A stretch of 64,000 nt of DNA, from the NCBI GenBank assembly GCA_947846985.1, contig CANTUZ010000005.1:9542001-9606000 (forward strand), in the 5' to 3' direction. Below the pieces are notes generated by a model, which worked only from the letters and a program-made list of their open reading frames with translations, did no database searches and was not told where the DNA came from. Positions 1 to 14,000 of the stretch are shown here, piece after piece. The stretch's first letter is position 1. Each line of letters opens with the position of its first letter. The translations under genes were made by a program, and so were the position numbers. Origin of the DNA: Fratercula arctica. Its lineage: Eukaryota > Chordata > Aves > Charadriiformes > Alcidae.

Positions 1-1330
1 ATCTCTTCATATCAGTTTGTCTTGAACTCAAAGGGAGAAACAAAGACTGTCTTTTGCAGCTTTATCTGAAACTTCCAAAGCAATTTTGTGATTAAGTTGC
101 AATCAGTTTAAGGGGACTTAATATATTTTAAAATGAAAATGGATTTTTTTTTTAACTTAAATATTTGTCTCAAAACAAGCTTTATTTACTGAGAGGTTTT
201 CTGTTTATTCTTAAATGATCTGAAGCTAAAGCTGTGTAAGTATCTGAGAAGAGCTGACAAAGTTCAAATTATACCAGTAATTTTAATTTTTTCTGATTTG
301 CATACACTTGTAAATTTCCCAGTGGAAACTGATTCCTTTACAGATTCCTTTACAAGAAGTTTAAGCCTCTCTGAGAATAAGCTTGCCTTCACTTTCTTTC
401 ATGGACTTCAGAAATAGTACATAAACATCACCAGCACCTACAAGCTACAAGGTGAAAAGCACTGAATGATATGGATTGCTGCTGTAAGCCCCAAAGCTTG
501 CAAGGGAATTTCACACTCCTGTTTCACTTGGGGTAGTATATTCTGTTGAGAAATGTTGTTTAAGCCAGGATGTCATACCAATATCCGGATGCAAATAAGT
601 AACATTATACCTTTCAGTTGGATAGTGGCTGTTACACTGTGCTTATAGTTGCTGTCTATGGATATTTTGGACTCCCGTATTTTACTTTAGAAAGCATACA
701 AATCATATTTATTCTTTGTATTGAAAGTCAAATCCATCCTTTAAGAAACATTACAGAGTGCATAGGCCGTTATCTATTTCACTTTTAATCTCTGAAATAT
801 TTCACACGAAGCGAGTTATAAAAGTATTGGTATGGGTGGATGCAGGAGATGGGATTGGTCCTTTAACTGTGTATGTATTACAATTGTTATGGTGTAATTT
901 TGTCTTTTTATGGTATATTAAAGGTGTCCAGGGCTTTTGATCTGTTGTCCTCTACTATGAACTTCTTTTTAAAAAGAAATAAAAACTAATAAAGAACCTT
1001 CAGTTTTAAAGCAGAATTAATCTTGTACAATTTTTTTTATCCACAATTTGCATCTTAAGGATATGAGTTTTTTCCCTCAGCAATTCACTGTAGATACAGA
1101 ATTTAGAATTCTTAAAAAAACCTGCATTCCAGTTTGAAAATTGCCCACAATAAGTGCCTCCTTTTTTTATGTTTTTGTTGAAAAGGGTGGTGGTGATTCT
1201 AACGAAGGTTATATTTGTAAACGTTGTAAGATCTTAAAATTAAATTAGTTATAGAAATGCAGAGTTTTGTAACTTGTAAAACTCCCTTATGCTCTTTTTC
1301 CCTTCTTGTTTTATTTTTGTTTTTTTCCAG
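1..1330 (+). other. QSER1: Upstream QSER1 intron (3' end)
   Basis: AT-rich DNA without a supported gene. It ends in a T-rich polypyrimidine tract and the acceptor TTTTTTCCAG at 1321-1330. The following exon begins with two bases of a split codon, so at least one coding exon of QSER1 lies before the window. Short open frames here, for example 758-940 and 1257-1448, show no conservation that I recognise. Confidence 0.85.
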
Positions 1331-4300
1331 GTATGCATTCCTCAACAGCCACAGAACTGTTTGTTACTGGAGCTTTGCCAACCTCTGGAACATTTCCACC
1401 GACATCTGCTTTATCAGCATATCAGCATCCCAACACTTTCAGCAGTAGAAACTTTGCTACTACCCCTTCTCTTACTCTTCAAGATACTACTTTCAGTGCT
1501 ACGTCAAATGGTCTCTTAAGTACCCATGATCCTTTATTACAGATTAAAACATCACAAAGCACTGTTCCAACTGCTTTGACATTTGAGCGCCTAGGCAGTT
1601 CTGTTTTAAGTACCAGCATACCACCCCAGTCATCGACGTATCGTTCTGCTCAAGAATCTGCACCCCATCTTTTGCAACCTCAATTTAGTTTGTTGCCTTC
1701 AACCCTTGGAGGAGCTCAGCAGGTTTCTCAGGCATATAGCACATCTGTTTTTACTGGTTCCACCGCTTCTATCGATAGAGCACTTCAGCGAGAATGTAGT
1801 GTTATTAAACACCATCAGCGGCCTTCAAGTACTCAGTCTGTTCAGGCTCAACTGACTGTTTCACAGCATTCCTTACACAGCTATTTAACGAGTACAAGTG
1901 GAGTTAATTTTCAGGATACATCTAGGCACTCAGCATTATCCTGCAGTCCAGTTGGAGATGTTACTCAGGTGAGCAATGGAGGACCACAGCAGAAGACTTC
2001 TCAAGTCACAGTGGAACTTGCTCAGTCATACACGTCTGCAATTCCGTCACCTGGTTTTCCATCTGCTTCTACAGCAAAAGTGAAAAACTGTTCTGTGAAA
2101 CAGCCTCCAAGGTCAACGAAGACCCCCAAACCTCAAAGTGTAGCTCCCACTGTGCAGACACAAAGCTATGCCAAAACTGCACAAAACCAGAGTTCAGTCA
2201 TTACAGGCCAAGCACAGATCTATTCTACAGCACAGCTCCCAAGCCTCTTGTCGGTCAGCCAGTCCCAAAACTATATTTCATCCCAGGCTCAGAATGTGCC
2301 ACCTGTCAGTCACTCACAGGATTTCTCATCCAGCAAGGTTGAGAAGCTGCCCTCACTGTATAAAACGTTGACTTTTTCTGGGCAATCGCAAACTATTACT
2401 TCTGATAGTCAAACTCTAAGTTATTCCTCGGAGGAACAGGTATTGACTTCAGTTCCAAACGAGAACTACTCTGGGCAAGCGAGGGAACATTCTTCAGTCA
2501 GCCAATCTCAGAGCTATTCTTCTAGTCACTCTCAGGGTTTATCTCCAGTTAGCCAATCCCAAGTTAGTTTTTCATCTCAATCACAAGTTTTATCAGCTGT
2601 TAGTCCTTCTGAAAGCTATTCTTCAGGGCAGTCTTTAACATTAACATCGCCTTCTCTTTCCTTTAATGCCTCTCCCCGGATTCAAACTCTTACAGCCTCG
2701 AGTCCTAATCAGAGCTATATTTCTTTACATTCTTCGCAGAATTCTCAGTCACAAGAGTCCTCCTCTCCGCAGTCTCAAAAGTTTTTGCCATCTGTCCAGT
2801 CTCCTCCATTTGCATCCCCAGCTCATTCACAGACACTGCAGAACAACAGGCCTTCCTCAGAAACGAAGTCATATGTTAAAAGGAAGTCTGACTCTAATTT
2901 GTATGCCTCATCAAAACAGGAGGAGGAATTATCAATGCAGGATATGCAGGCATTGCAACAGCAAGCTACTCTTGAATCTTCCACTCAGAGGCTAACCAAT
3001 GAGGAGATCAACGCTCAGGATGCATCCTATAGGGCCTCAAAAGCAGATGACAGATACTCTCAAAGTGTCATCAGAAGTAACTCTCGTCTTGAAGATCAAG
3101 TTGTTGGACTTACTCTTCAAGGAACAAAAAAAGATGAAAGAATGGTCAGTTCTGTGGAACAGCTTTCCCAACATATTGGCCTTATCACTAGCCTAAGCCA
3201 TGATATAAAAAAGACAGCTAATTTAATGCAAACAACACAAGTAACTGTGAGTGCTAAAGAACTAAACCAGCAACATCCTCTTATGCATAAGGTACATGAA
3301 AGTAAAGCTCAAGAACAGCAAGGCCAAGTTATTAGTACACCATCACAGGTTCAACCTCATGCTTTAAGACATGGTCATCAGCTGTGTTTGCCTAGTGCAC
3401 AGGTACTTCTGGAGTCAGCCTGTGACTTGCAGATTCTTCATCAGTCAATACTGCAGTCGGGTTTAGGACAAGCAAAGGCATCACCGCAAGTGCAAAGAAT
3501 ACAGAGTCCTCAACAGGTGACACATCCATTCCTTCAGATGGATGGTCATATTATTCAAAGTAATGGGGGCCATTCTCAGCAACAGCTTCATACTCAAAAT
3601 TCAGAAGTAATGAAAATGGACATTTCTGAGCCCTCAAAACCACTACAGCAACATTTGACAACAAAAGATCATTTTACTCAGACAAATCAACATGATTCAA
3701 AAAATCAGTTTGTTTCTCTTAGTTCAATATGTTTCCCAGAATCTATACTTCTCAGTGATGAGAGGAATATATTATCCAACGTAGATGACATCTTAGCAGC
3801 AGCAGCCTGTGGAGTGACACCATCTGACTTTGCCAAATCAGCCTCTAACGAAGAGGAAATCCAGTCTGTTGAAAATAGCGAGGAGTCTAAAACACAGTTC
3901 AGATCAATGGATGTAAGACACGTGTCTTCTGGTTTCAGTGCCTCACCTACTGTAGTTGGAAAGCCAGCGAGCATAAGTAATATTTCTCTGAATGGAGGCC
4001 AAATTACTATAAATCTTACACCAGTGTCAACGATACAGACAAAAACTGTGAACCTTGATCAACAACACATTGAAACACCTGATCAAAATGTACCAACGAG
4101 AATAACCTCTCCCACCATCGGCCCTGGTCAAGAGGAGCAAGAACAAGGGTCTGTTCCGATTAAGAAACAATCTAGCATCAGTCATGAATCTGAAGAAGAT
4201 AATGATGCTTCTGCTGATGGTACACTGAATGCAAGAGAGACAGAATTTGTTTCAGGCGGTAAGAGTTTAAGTGAAGAAAGTGCTGCTTCAGAGAACGATT

Positions 4301-5032
4301 TTAATATGGGTGGTGATGATGGTACAGTAGCAGGTAACCAGTCAAAGGGTTCATTGCAGCCGCTGTCTGTGCCCCAAAGTGGAGATGGAACTGTTAGTAG
4401 AACTGAAGAAGAATGCCAAGATTTAACTCAAGGGAACCCTCAGAAGAAAAAAAGCAAAGGAAAAAGCCAAAACAAAAATGCTGCGGAAGATGACAGTGCA
4501 ATTCAGAAACAGGTTAAAAGAAGTGGACAGTGTAAACGACAAAATTCAAGAGGAAACGACTCATGTTTGACATACTCTTCTCCTGTTTCTGAAAGTTGTT
4601 ACGATACTTACCAGCATCAGGAAAGAATGAGGCAAAAAATTAAAGAAGTTGAAGAAAAACAGCCTGAAGTCAAAACGGGATTTATCGCATCTTTTTTAGA
4701 CTTTCTAAAGTCTGGGCCTAGGCAACAGTTTTCAGCTCCAGCTGTACGAATGCCAAACAGGACTAGGCGGCCGGTTACCCAAATAGTTCGCGCCCCTTGC
4801 CTGCAGTCCTCTGCAAAGCCTCAGCCAGCAGCAGCAGCACCTGTCGCTGCTGAGGTTAGTGGAGAAAGTCCAAGCAAAAAAGCTGATGAAGAACTTAAGA
4901 AAAACTTAGAAACGTTGCCTTCGTTTTCTTCTGATGAAGATGATTCTGTGGGGGGTAACCACGATCTTCAGAAGAGCATCTCCACTGCATTGTCAGCCCT
5001 GGATGATACATCTGACAGAAAGAATAAATCAG
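1331..5032 (+). CDS. QSER1: QSER1 giant low-complexity exon
   Basis: A 3702-nt exon encoding window residues 1-1234, entered and left in phase 1 (acceptor TTTTCCAG, donor AG|GTAAAA). It starts with [17 protein letters not shown] sequence identical to human. Residues about 308-487 (2251-2790) form a degenerate repeat of S-x-S-Q-S-Q and S-Y-S-S units. Conserved islands stand out from this background: the block around 3718-3840 ([18 protein letters not shown]) and the block 4615-4770 containing [14 protein letters not shown] (4675-4716). The last ~120 residues hold acidic and Lys-rich stretches. The following intron, 5033-7863, is AT-rich and shows no other gene. Reading into it adds about 16 codons before a stop. 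Confidence 0.96.
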
Positions 5033-8000
5033 GTAAAACAGTTACTACAAGTGTGTATGTTGAAGGAGGTTTCTGTAGCTGATGGGAAAAACCAAAGAAT
5101 AATTTTAGCTATCTTGAGTTCAGGTAAAGGTTTTGGTTTTAATCGCAGCCATGATTAAGAGTTCTGTTCAAAAGGTGTGTTGACTATGAACTAAACTAGT
5201 GTTTTCCACAATTAGATAGTATGTAGATAAACTTTTTCATTCCACTTAAGCAGGACTCTTCTAATGCCGAAAAGTTATTTTAGCCCAGAATTGGAATAAT
5301 GTATCTGTTCTCTTCTTCTCTGGCCTAGAATGCTAAATATGATTTTCATCTGAAAATCTCAACAAACCATCATGTCAGAGGTTTTAAATCTATTTTTAAA
5401 AAAAATCTAGCAAAAGAACGTATTAATAATTGCCATCAGCAGAGGTTAAGTTCTTCCTAGGTGGAGTTAAACATCTACTTTCTGTGATGACAGAGTTGCA
5501 CAGAATATGTTTATGAAAACAATTTTTGCACTTGTAAACTGAGCACTGGTTTGGCTGGTCTTGTGCAAGATGGGAGTCATTTGATTTCAGCCATATTAAT
5601 CAGTGTTATAGCTTCATGTTGATACGCTGTTAACAAAGGAGTGAAATCCGGGAAGGGTTGTTTTGGGCAGGGAGAGGCAAGCAGCGACCACTGATCACTA
5701 ATTAGTTCTGCACATGCTTTTCATTTTCACGTGGTTTTCGTCTATCTGTACGTCGGTGTTCATAGCTTTTAACTGATGCTTCTTTGTTTTGAAGTATTTT
5801 CAACATATAGCATATTTTTGCCTAGATAGATCTTTTCAGTAAAGTTTGTTTTCTCTGGTAAGCAATTAAAAACTATCCAGCCAATCACAAAACTACTAAT
5901 TCAAGAGAAATACCATTGCCTTCCAAAGTAATCACAGGGAGAAAATGAAACATTTTTTAAACTCTTCTCAGGACCAATGAACCATAGGCTGGTTCTTAAC
6001 AAAATAGAATGAAGTAATTTTTATGAAGTAATTTTTTCTCTTTTTAGATTAAAAGAAGGAGGGAGAATTTTTTTCTCTAGAGTTGATGTGATTTACTGAA
6101 AAACAAATGGAACAATTGAACTTGTAATAATCAGACCTAAAATACCAGAAAAAGGTTGCAGAATACACTCTACACTAAACGATACGTCATCCTAATTACT
6201 GTTCTGTTTTCTTCTGTGGTTGTTTCTGTTAGATTCTGTTAAGTTCATGCATTTTGGAAAGTCTTGTTACAGAAGATGAAGTTCCTCATGTTTCTTTCAG
6301 TTGAATATGTATTTTAAACAAGAAAGCAGTGACCTTTCCTCCCTCCCCCCCAAATTCCAAAATGTGGACAATGCTACGGTTTGAGCCTCTTGCTGAACTT
6401 TGTTAGCTTTAATAAGCTTTTTTGTTGGATGGGCGTTTCTGTTAGTGTCTTATTTGCAGTGATTTCTTTTACAGTATTATTGTATCTTCTTTATTATTCA
6501 TAAGGTTGTAATATTTATACCAATAACTCCTTGAATTCACCTTCCTGGTTTGTTGTATACAAGACTGTAAATCATACAAGGGGCTTAGTAATGACTTCTT
6601 TCCTACTTGCTGCTATTTTGCAGATTTTCATATAATTCCTTCTTCTGTCTGTTTTTGTGCTTAAGTACGGGAAGTCAAATATTAAAACATAGTATTTTGT
6701 TGGTCGTATTAAGTAGTGTTTGTACAGTTATCTGCTGTTGTGAAGAATGTGTAAATATACTTGGAGATCTAATAATGCTGTGTCTAAAGCTGCCATAGCT
6801 TTCCCTGAACAAAGAAATACAACGTATTTGCAATAATGTGATATGATGTATCCCAGAAGAACATATTTCATGGTTTAGCAATTTTACTGAATTGATTTAA
6901 TGAATCTTCATGTATCTGGTATATAGCTTTTGTATCAACAGATTAATTTGATTTTTAAATAATTTGTTTTGGATCAATTTTGTTAAAATATATGTCCTGT
7001 TATCTTTTTCTATTTTTTTTCTCAAGTGAAAAAGTCAACAAATAACAGCGATTGTAACAAAACTGTGAAATGGTTATCTTCTCAAGTTTGAGGCCAGTTT
7101 CCTAAGTGGTATTAGTAATTATGCTGTAGCTAATATAACTTGATTTCTTTTAGATCAGCACGTAAGTGTTAAAACTAATATGTATAAAAGAGTATAAAGT
7201 AATATCTTAAAAGGATTCTAGTTTTTTTTCAGTTTTGAAAGAATAGTAATTTTGAAAGGTGGGAGTTTCCTTTGGCTCTGGGGCATTGAGGAGAAGAATA
7301 GTGTTCTTTCCCGTCTTTGTTTTGATCATCAGTTCTCATTGCTCACCTTTGCTAATATTAAAAATTATTAGGATATTGCCAAAGTTTTAATCTGTAACTT
7401 TCAGTTACATTATTATAAGATATAAATGTCCAAAAGTCATACAGCAAAGATTTTTGTGTTTCATGTGTATTTCCCTTTCCTAAATCCAATTTAAAAAGAC
7501 TGTACTTACTACCTTTACTATCATATTTGCTTATTCGCGCAAAGTACAACAGTATTTCCTGTTGATTATGTCTGTAACTATCAGATTGTTTTTCTGAAGT
7601 GTTCACCTTTGTTATTTCTAGATGCTAATAGATGCAGCAGTTTAATACAAATAGAGGTATACTAGCTACAATATTTTGGTTTTGTTTAAGGTTTAGTTGT
7701 GATCAAGATAATGCTTCTATTTTAACTCCTAGAAGAGGTGTTTTTCCTAGAATAGTTGTTTAATATGTATTGTAACAGAAAAGAAGAAAAATAAACCTAG
7801 TTCCCATTTTATGTTGCTAGCCCTTGATAATTTGTTTAAGTAAAATTTGGGTTTTTTCTTCAGAAGCTGAAAAAATGGCAGTTGTTACTGCTGCTGCCGC
7901 CGCCACTACTGCTGTAATAAAGCAAGAATCTCCACAGACAACTGCTCCTGTGGCCAACGTGCAGGAGAAAATGAATCCAACTGATGCCTTAAAAGTAGCT

Positions 8001-11000
8001 CAACAGGATGCTGTGACTTCAGACCAATTGGCAAAAATACAGGCAACTGTTGCAATAGAAGGATGTACCGATGAGGAAAATATGGACAGCGGGGGAGAGG
8101 GCATGTACAGAGAACGTGATGAATTTGTAGTGAAGATTGAAGATATAGAGACACTAAAGGTAATCTGAATACTTGCTGTGGGGGGAAAAAAAAACCCCCA
8201 TGAAAAGTCCTGCATATGAGTTTAGCCTCAACAAACCACCAAAGGGGGAAATGCTGCAGATTAGTTTTCTATTTCTATTCTAATATTCCCCTGGATGCTG
8301 CCAAGATGCCTTAAAGGTGCCTTTCTAGTGCAGATTATGAATGTATTTTGTATGTACATAATCCATTTTATGCTACATACATAATAAAGTAAATCTCATG
8401 CTGGTAACCTCTGTTAGAACTTGGAATTATCTTTTATTAATATTAAAAGGCAAAAATTTTTCACTGCTAAGTAGTAGACTTTCATATGTGAAATGACTTT
8501 TGCAAAAGATCTTGGAATTGTCTTTTTTGGAAGGGGTTCTGCTTTGCTATTCCAAGAAAAAATGGCTTCCATAAGCAACCAGGACAGCTCTTCACATGAG
8601 TTTATAGAAATGTTCCTTGGTTTTGATTTCTTGTTCTGTTTTTGTTGTTTCTCCATTTTAAGTTCTTCTGCATGGTTGCCTTTCCTTTTCTTGCTATCAT
8701 AGCCAACAGGATTCTTACTGTTCATTTCTAATATTTTTGATTACTTGTCTCTGTGTTCATCCTCTTGAGCTTATGTTTCAAATGAATTCATGTAGCTTTG
8801 TCACATAAGACGAGTGTTACCGGTTTTAAAATATTCCCATGTCACTTATAAAACTAATTGTTTTCTTATGGGATATTTTGAACTTGAAGCTTTGTGGTGT
8901 TTATTTCTTTAGTTATTTAAACAGTCATGAAAAAGGAACCAGTACTTGACTTTGTTTTCCAAAAAGAGAGCTTTTGAGTTAGTAGTTTGTGTGTAGGATT
9001 TATAGAGAATTCTCGTTAGCGTTAATAATTACGAATTTGTTTTTAACATAGCTTACATGGAGAAGAAAATAAACTCAGACTTTTTTTTTTTATGGTTAAG
9101 TTGAACTGAAAGTGTAAAATCTGGATCATTAATTCATACTGAACTATCTCTTTTCACATTGGTGCAAACATCATGCTGTAATGTACCTGGGTTTCTGCCA
9201 GCTTTTTGCGACTTGTTGTGGTTCTTGCATTTTTCTTTTAATAAATAATTCACAGAGCAAAAGAATAAAAAAATGGGAAAAATGTTATATTGTTTTAAAA
9301 AACAAAGTTCTGTGGCTCAGTTGCATGGTACATGAGTTAAGGCATCACACCACAGGCAAAGCTAGTTGTCACAACTTCATCACTGTGAAAGTAAAATTTG
9401 TAGATTGCATTATACTTACTGTCGTTCGTGTGATACTGTCTTGATGCAAATGGCATGTAATGACTAAGGGTTTGGAATTTTGAATTACTTATTTCCATTT
9501 TATTCCTGGGTAACTTGCTTAAAAAAATATAATGCACAAACATACTTCTTGGAGAAAAATAAGCACTGTTTTTAGCAAATAATTTTATGTTCTTGCAGGT
9601 TGCTTTGCAAACAGGAAAAGAGCCTCCAGCTATTTGGAAAGTACAGAAGGCTTTATTGCAAAAGTTTGTTCCTGAAGTGCGAGATGGACAGAGAGAGTTC
9701 GCTGCTACTAATAGTGTGAGTCTTAAAAATTCCTTGTAAAGCCTCATGGGAACTGATTTCCTTAATGGGAGTCTAGGAAACAAAATCAAATGTGATTCTG
9801 ACATACATTCTTAGCGAGCATCCTTGGGGGAATCCTTGGATTTCCTCCTACTCTAAAATTCTCGCTAAATATATTCATGGGCAGATTCTTGGCTTTCCAG
9901 CATGGGTTTTTTGGTATCATTCAGGCTGTGTAAAGGAACAAGTTTTCACAACCAGAATAAAGTCAGTGGAAGCAGGCTTGGGAACCACCTGCTTTGCACA
10001 ACGGGAGGGGTACAGATAGAACACAATTTCAACAGGCAGCCCTTTGCCGGGCAGATAATTCTTTTGGGATAGCACATGGGGAGTGTTAAGTAAAGGGAGA
10101 AAATGAAGCCCAAAGTACCTTTTGCCTTATTTTCTTATTTTTAATAATATGTGGAGAATTTCTCTTAAATTATAAATGCTGTAGGATGGCTCATCTTTGT
10201 ATGTAAACAGGTTGTTTTTAAACCTACTTTTTTTTCTTTAGTATTTAAATTTTTTAAAATTGTTAAACTGAATAATTTTACTTAACAGAAGCACTTGTGT
10301 AATTATTTTTTTTTTTTTTTTAGTACCTTGGGTATTTTGGGGATGCAAAAACAAAATACAAACGAGTGTATGTGAAGTTCATTGAAAATGCAAACAAAAA
10401 GGAGTATGTCAGAGTATGTTCAAAAAAACCACGAAGCAAGCCTGTACAGTCAGCAAGGTATTTTATTTCAATTTGTTTTTCATTTTGCCATATTGTTTTC
10501 ATATTAAGAACACACCTATTTTAATAAACAAGAATTATAACTCAAGTTTAAGTCGGCTTTAAGTTGGAAACTGAGAACTATGTGTTTTGCTTTATGAAAT
10601 GTGATAAAAATTCCTGCCATATCAAGACTTCTCTACCTTGAGTCCATGGATTGCAATAATCCTTGATTTCAGAGATGTTAGGGCTCCACACACTATTTCT
10701 TTCTGTCATCTTTTGCCCTGTTACTCCATGTAAGGATAGAAGCCTACAGGTGTAATGAGTTTAAATTTTTGTGTGTTGTTTTCTACTATCCTGTGGACTT
10801 TGCAAATTTGGTATGTTTTTCCAGATGGCTTTAATGACCGTCCTGTCCCAGTATACTAGAAGTACCATACTTCCTTCTCAATCCTGGCAAGTTAATCTAA
10901 AACCAAAAGTTGATTGTTGAAGTTGGTTGTTGCAAGAATGATTTTCCTTCTCGCGTATGTCCTTGCGCGCTGAGGGTATTTTACTTTTCTTATTGTACCT

Positions 11001-14000
11001 GCCCTATCCCCCTCACCTCGCCCCAAAAAGCCATATACCTTTTAGTCATCCCATGTAACCTATCTGTGCCTTAAAAATCAATAATTCCAGTAGTGTTGTT
11101 TTTAAACCACCAACAAGGCTAAATAAAACCCAAACAAATCTGTCACTCTCGCGAGCCATGTAAAGAATGCAGGGCAAACATAGTATGGTTTTGATTATTC
11201 TAGTAAATGTACTGCTCGTCCTGCAAAATGTTATGACCATAAGAGTCTCTCCCACAGGTACTTTGGCTGTCTCTGGGGTTTCCTCTGTCACCTTCCTTCT
11301 GACAAGGTTTTCACTGTCACGCACTTGCTAAGGGTTTTGCTATTGCATTTTGAGTTGAACTTCGATCGTGCTTTTGGAAAAGAATGCGGATTTTTTTATT
11401 GTACAAACTGTCATGCTTTAATGCTTAGCTTATTTTATCTTCTCACAACTTCAGATAATATCTGAAGGCTTTATCTCTCTATGGATTTTCAATAATTATA
11501 ATTTAATGCAGACATGTTTTCTTTATCAGGTGTTAGTAAACAGTAATGAAAAGTGTTACAGTGCTCTTCATTCAAGAAATAACTGGGGTTTTAAGTCTAG
11601 TTTGCTGTCAAAGAAAGCAATGCTATCAGATAATTTTATAAAATAATCATGATCTACTTAAAACTGGCTAGGATTTTGATGCTCTTTTCTTCTTGGGCTA
11701 CAGAAGACTGTTCCAGAACCTGTTCCTCCAGTGCTCTGAAACAATCCTGTCTTTTAGCCAAAACATGATCGTGATTAGCTTGTATCCATATGTTCTTCTC
11801 TCAGTACTGTTTTTGGCTTTTATTTCTGTCTTTCCCTGGTGTTTTTACTGCATGAAGTATTTCTGGAGAGCAGTCAGATTCCACCTCTGTCTTCATTTCA
11901 CTAAGCTGGATTAATCAAATGATTTCAACTTCCTCATCTTAAGGCAGGCTTTCCAGTCCTCTACTCATCCTAGTGTCTATTGTCTCCATCCATTTTGGTG
12001 CAGAATCTTCATCTCTGACAAATGACTAGAATTCTCAGTGTTCCAGAAGATACTAACAACGTTTCCACTGTACATTTCGCTGCTTTCCCATTTGAACTTT
12101 ACCATTTGGACAAAAAAAATCTTCCCTGGTACTTCCCAGAATTGTATTCCCTGCCGTGTTCTCAAAGCTGTAGTGCATTACTAGTCCTAAAGTACGTAAC
12201 TTTGTATTTATGATACCAAGTTTCCTGTTTGCTTTCCTGTTTTGAGTGGTGGGAAGAGAAAGGAGAGGAGTTCTCTGTTTTCTTATTCCAGTCCTCAAGA
12301 CCCTGCATTTCTGGCATTTTTAACAGGATATTCTCTCCCATCTTTGTATGGATACAATATCCCAAATTCACTTTGTCAGTGAATCTCATTGATTGCTAGT
12401 ACTTAAGTCTGTCAAGCCTGATTTTTTTTTTTATTAAATAATCAGTTTTAATATTCGCTCCAATCTCCCATAGCTCATAAATTCTACTAACATTAAGCAA
12501 TTTAAACTTTCTGTGCCTGTCAATCTAGTTATAAAATTGGAATACTATTTAATCATAGGTAGTTGAGAATAATTAAGCATTATATCAAATACAGTACTAT
12601 AGTGTGTATGACCTAATTTCTAGTTAGATGTGACAATGAAATAAGTATATATAATCTGTAGGGAATATATTCTGGTTAAATAAGACTATCCCAATTTTAT
12701 TAATGCCAAAACTTCTGTGGTAATTATTTTCATAAAGATCATCTTTGTAAATATTGCAGGACTATTCATTGCAAACCTAGTAGTAGCAACAACAAAACCC
12801 CTGATCCACCAACACCAAAACCAACAGCAACAAAAGTCTCTTCTGTGAAACCCAAAGCGAAACAGCCAAAGGTAAAGGCTGAACCACCACCAAAGAAAAG
12901 GAAAAAGTGGAAAGAAGAGTTTTCATCTTCCCAGTCTGATTCTTCACCTGAGGCCCAGAGTGATGAGGATGGTAAGCGAGATACTATTGTTAGCACCGAG
13001 GTCTGTTTGACCTTAACTGAAAATAGTATTATAAAAATACATTGCTTGGTCTTGCAAATTTTTCTTAACTAGCATCAGGGGAAAAAAGAAAATCTGTCAG
13101 TGCCGCACAAAATTGATTTCTTAAAACTTTTTACTTCTTGTTTTTGTGTGAGCAAATGTGTGCAACTGAAGCTACTGCAAATGTAGTCTATCAATTACAT
13201 AAATATATTTCTCCTACTTGCTTTTTAAGATGGGTGCAATTGCAGAAGAAGGAGCTGATTTCATTTTTCAACTACGTCTGAAGAATTGGATTCTTCTTTA
13301 ATTTTCCATTGCGACCCCGTGTCATGTCTAAAATAACATTCCTGCAATGCCTGTCTGCGTGCAGATGTGGGCAAAATTCAGATGTTACTTTTGTTTTTTC
13401 AAAACCCAAGGAGAAAAAAGCAGTTGACTTTTTGGCTGCTTCATTTCTTGTCTCGATGCCAGCTGTTCAAATGCAGCCTGCTGAGCAGATTTACTGTTAA
13501 GACATTCACGGTGTCTTGGAATGTCTTGAGGTACAATGTTTGCAGTAATTCTCCAGAACAGAAAGGAATTTTTGAAGTGTGCTATGTTGATAGAGATTAC
13601 CTGTGGTAGCAGATGTACAGTGTTTTCTGCAGTTTTTTATTTATTTCCTGTACGTTTAAAGTTAAACTGTGTAGTCCCCATGCTTTGTATTGCTGTATTT
13701 CCAAAGCATTTTGGCCTCGGTGACTTTAACTATAGGTGAGCTGGGGGTTGCTGGACTGGAGCAGTACCTCTGCTGAAGGCAGCACCTTTAAAATAACATT
13801 TTTTTTTCAAGCAAACTTACCCAAATAACCATTAATATGTACAACTGTCCATATTTAAAATTTGAAGTAACCTGGTGGTGATAGTCACCCATAGAAATGT
13901 GGATATCTGAGAAAGTTGAACAGCCCTGCTAGCTAAATTTACTGCAAAATAGTGTTATCGTACATGGAGCCTATAAAAAGTTCCAGAATGTTTACTAGTA

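Noticed and set aside
3705..3974. 89-codon open frame on the minus strand within the giant exon
   Set aside because: Shadow of the QSER1 coding frame, which is conserved with human.
9337..9804. 155-codon open frame on the minus strand
   Set aside because: It is antisense to the conserved QSER1 exon 9599-9715 and has no recognisable protein features.
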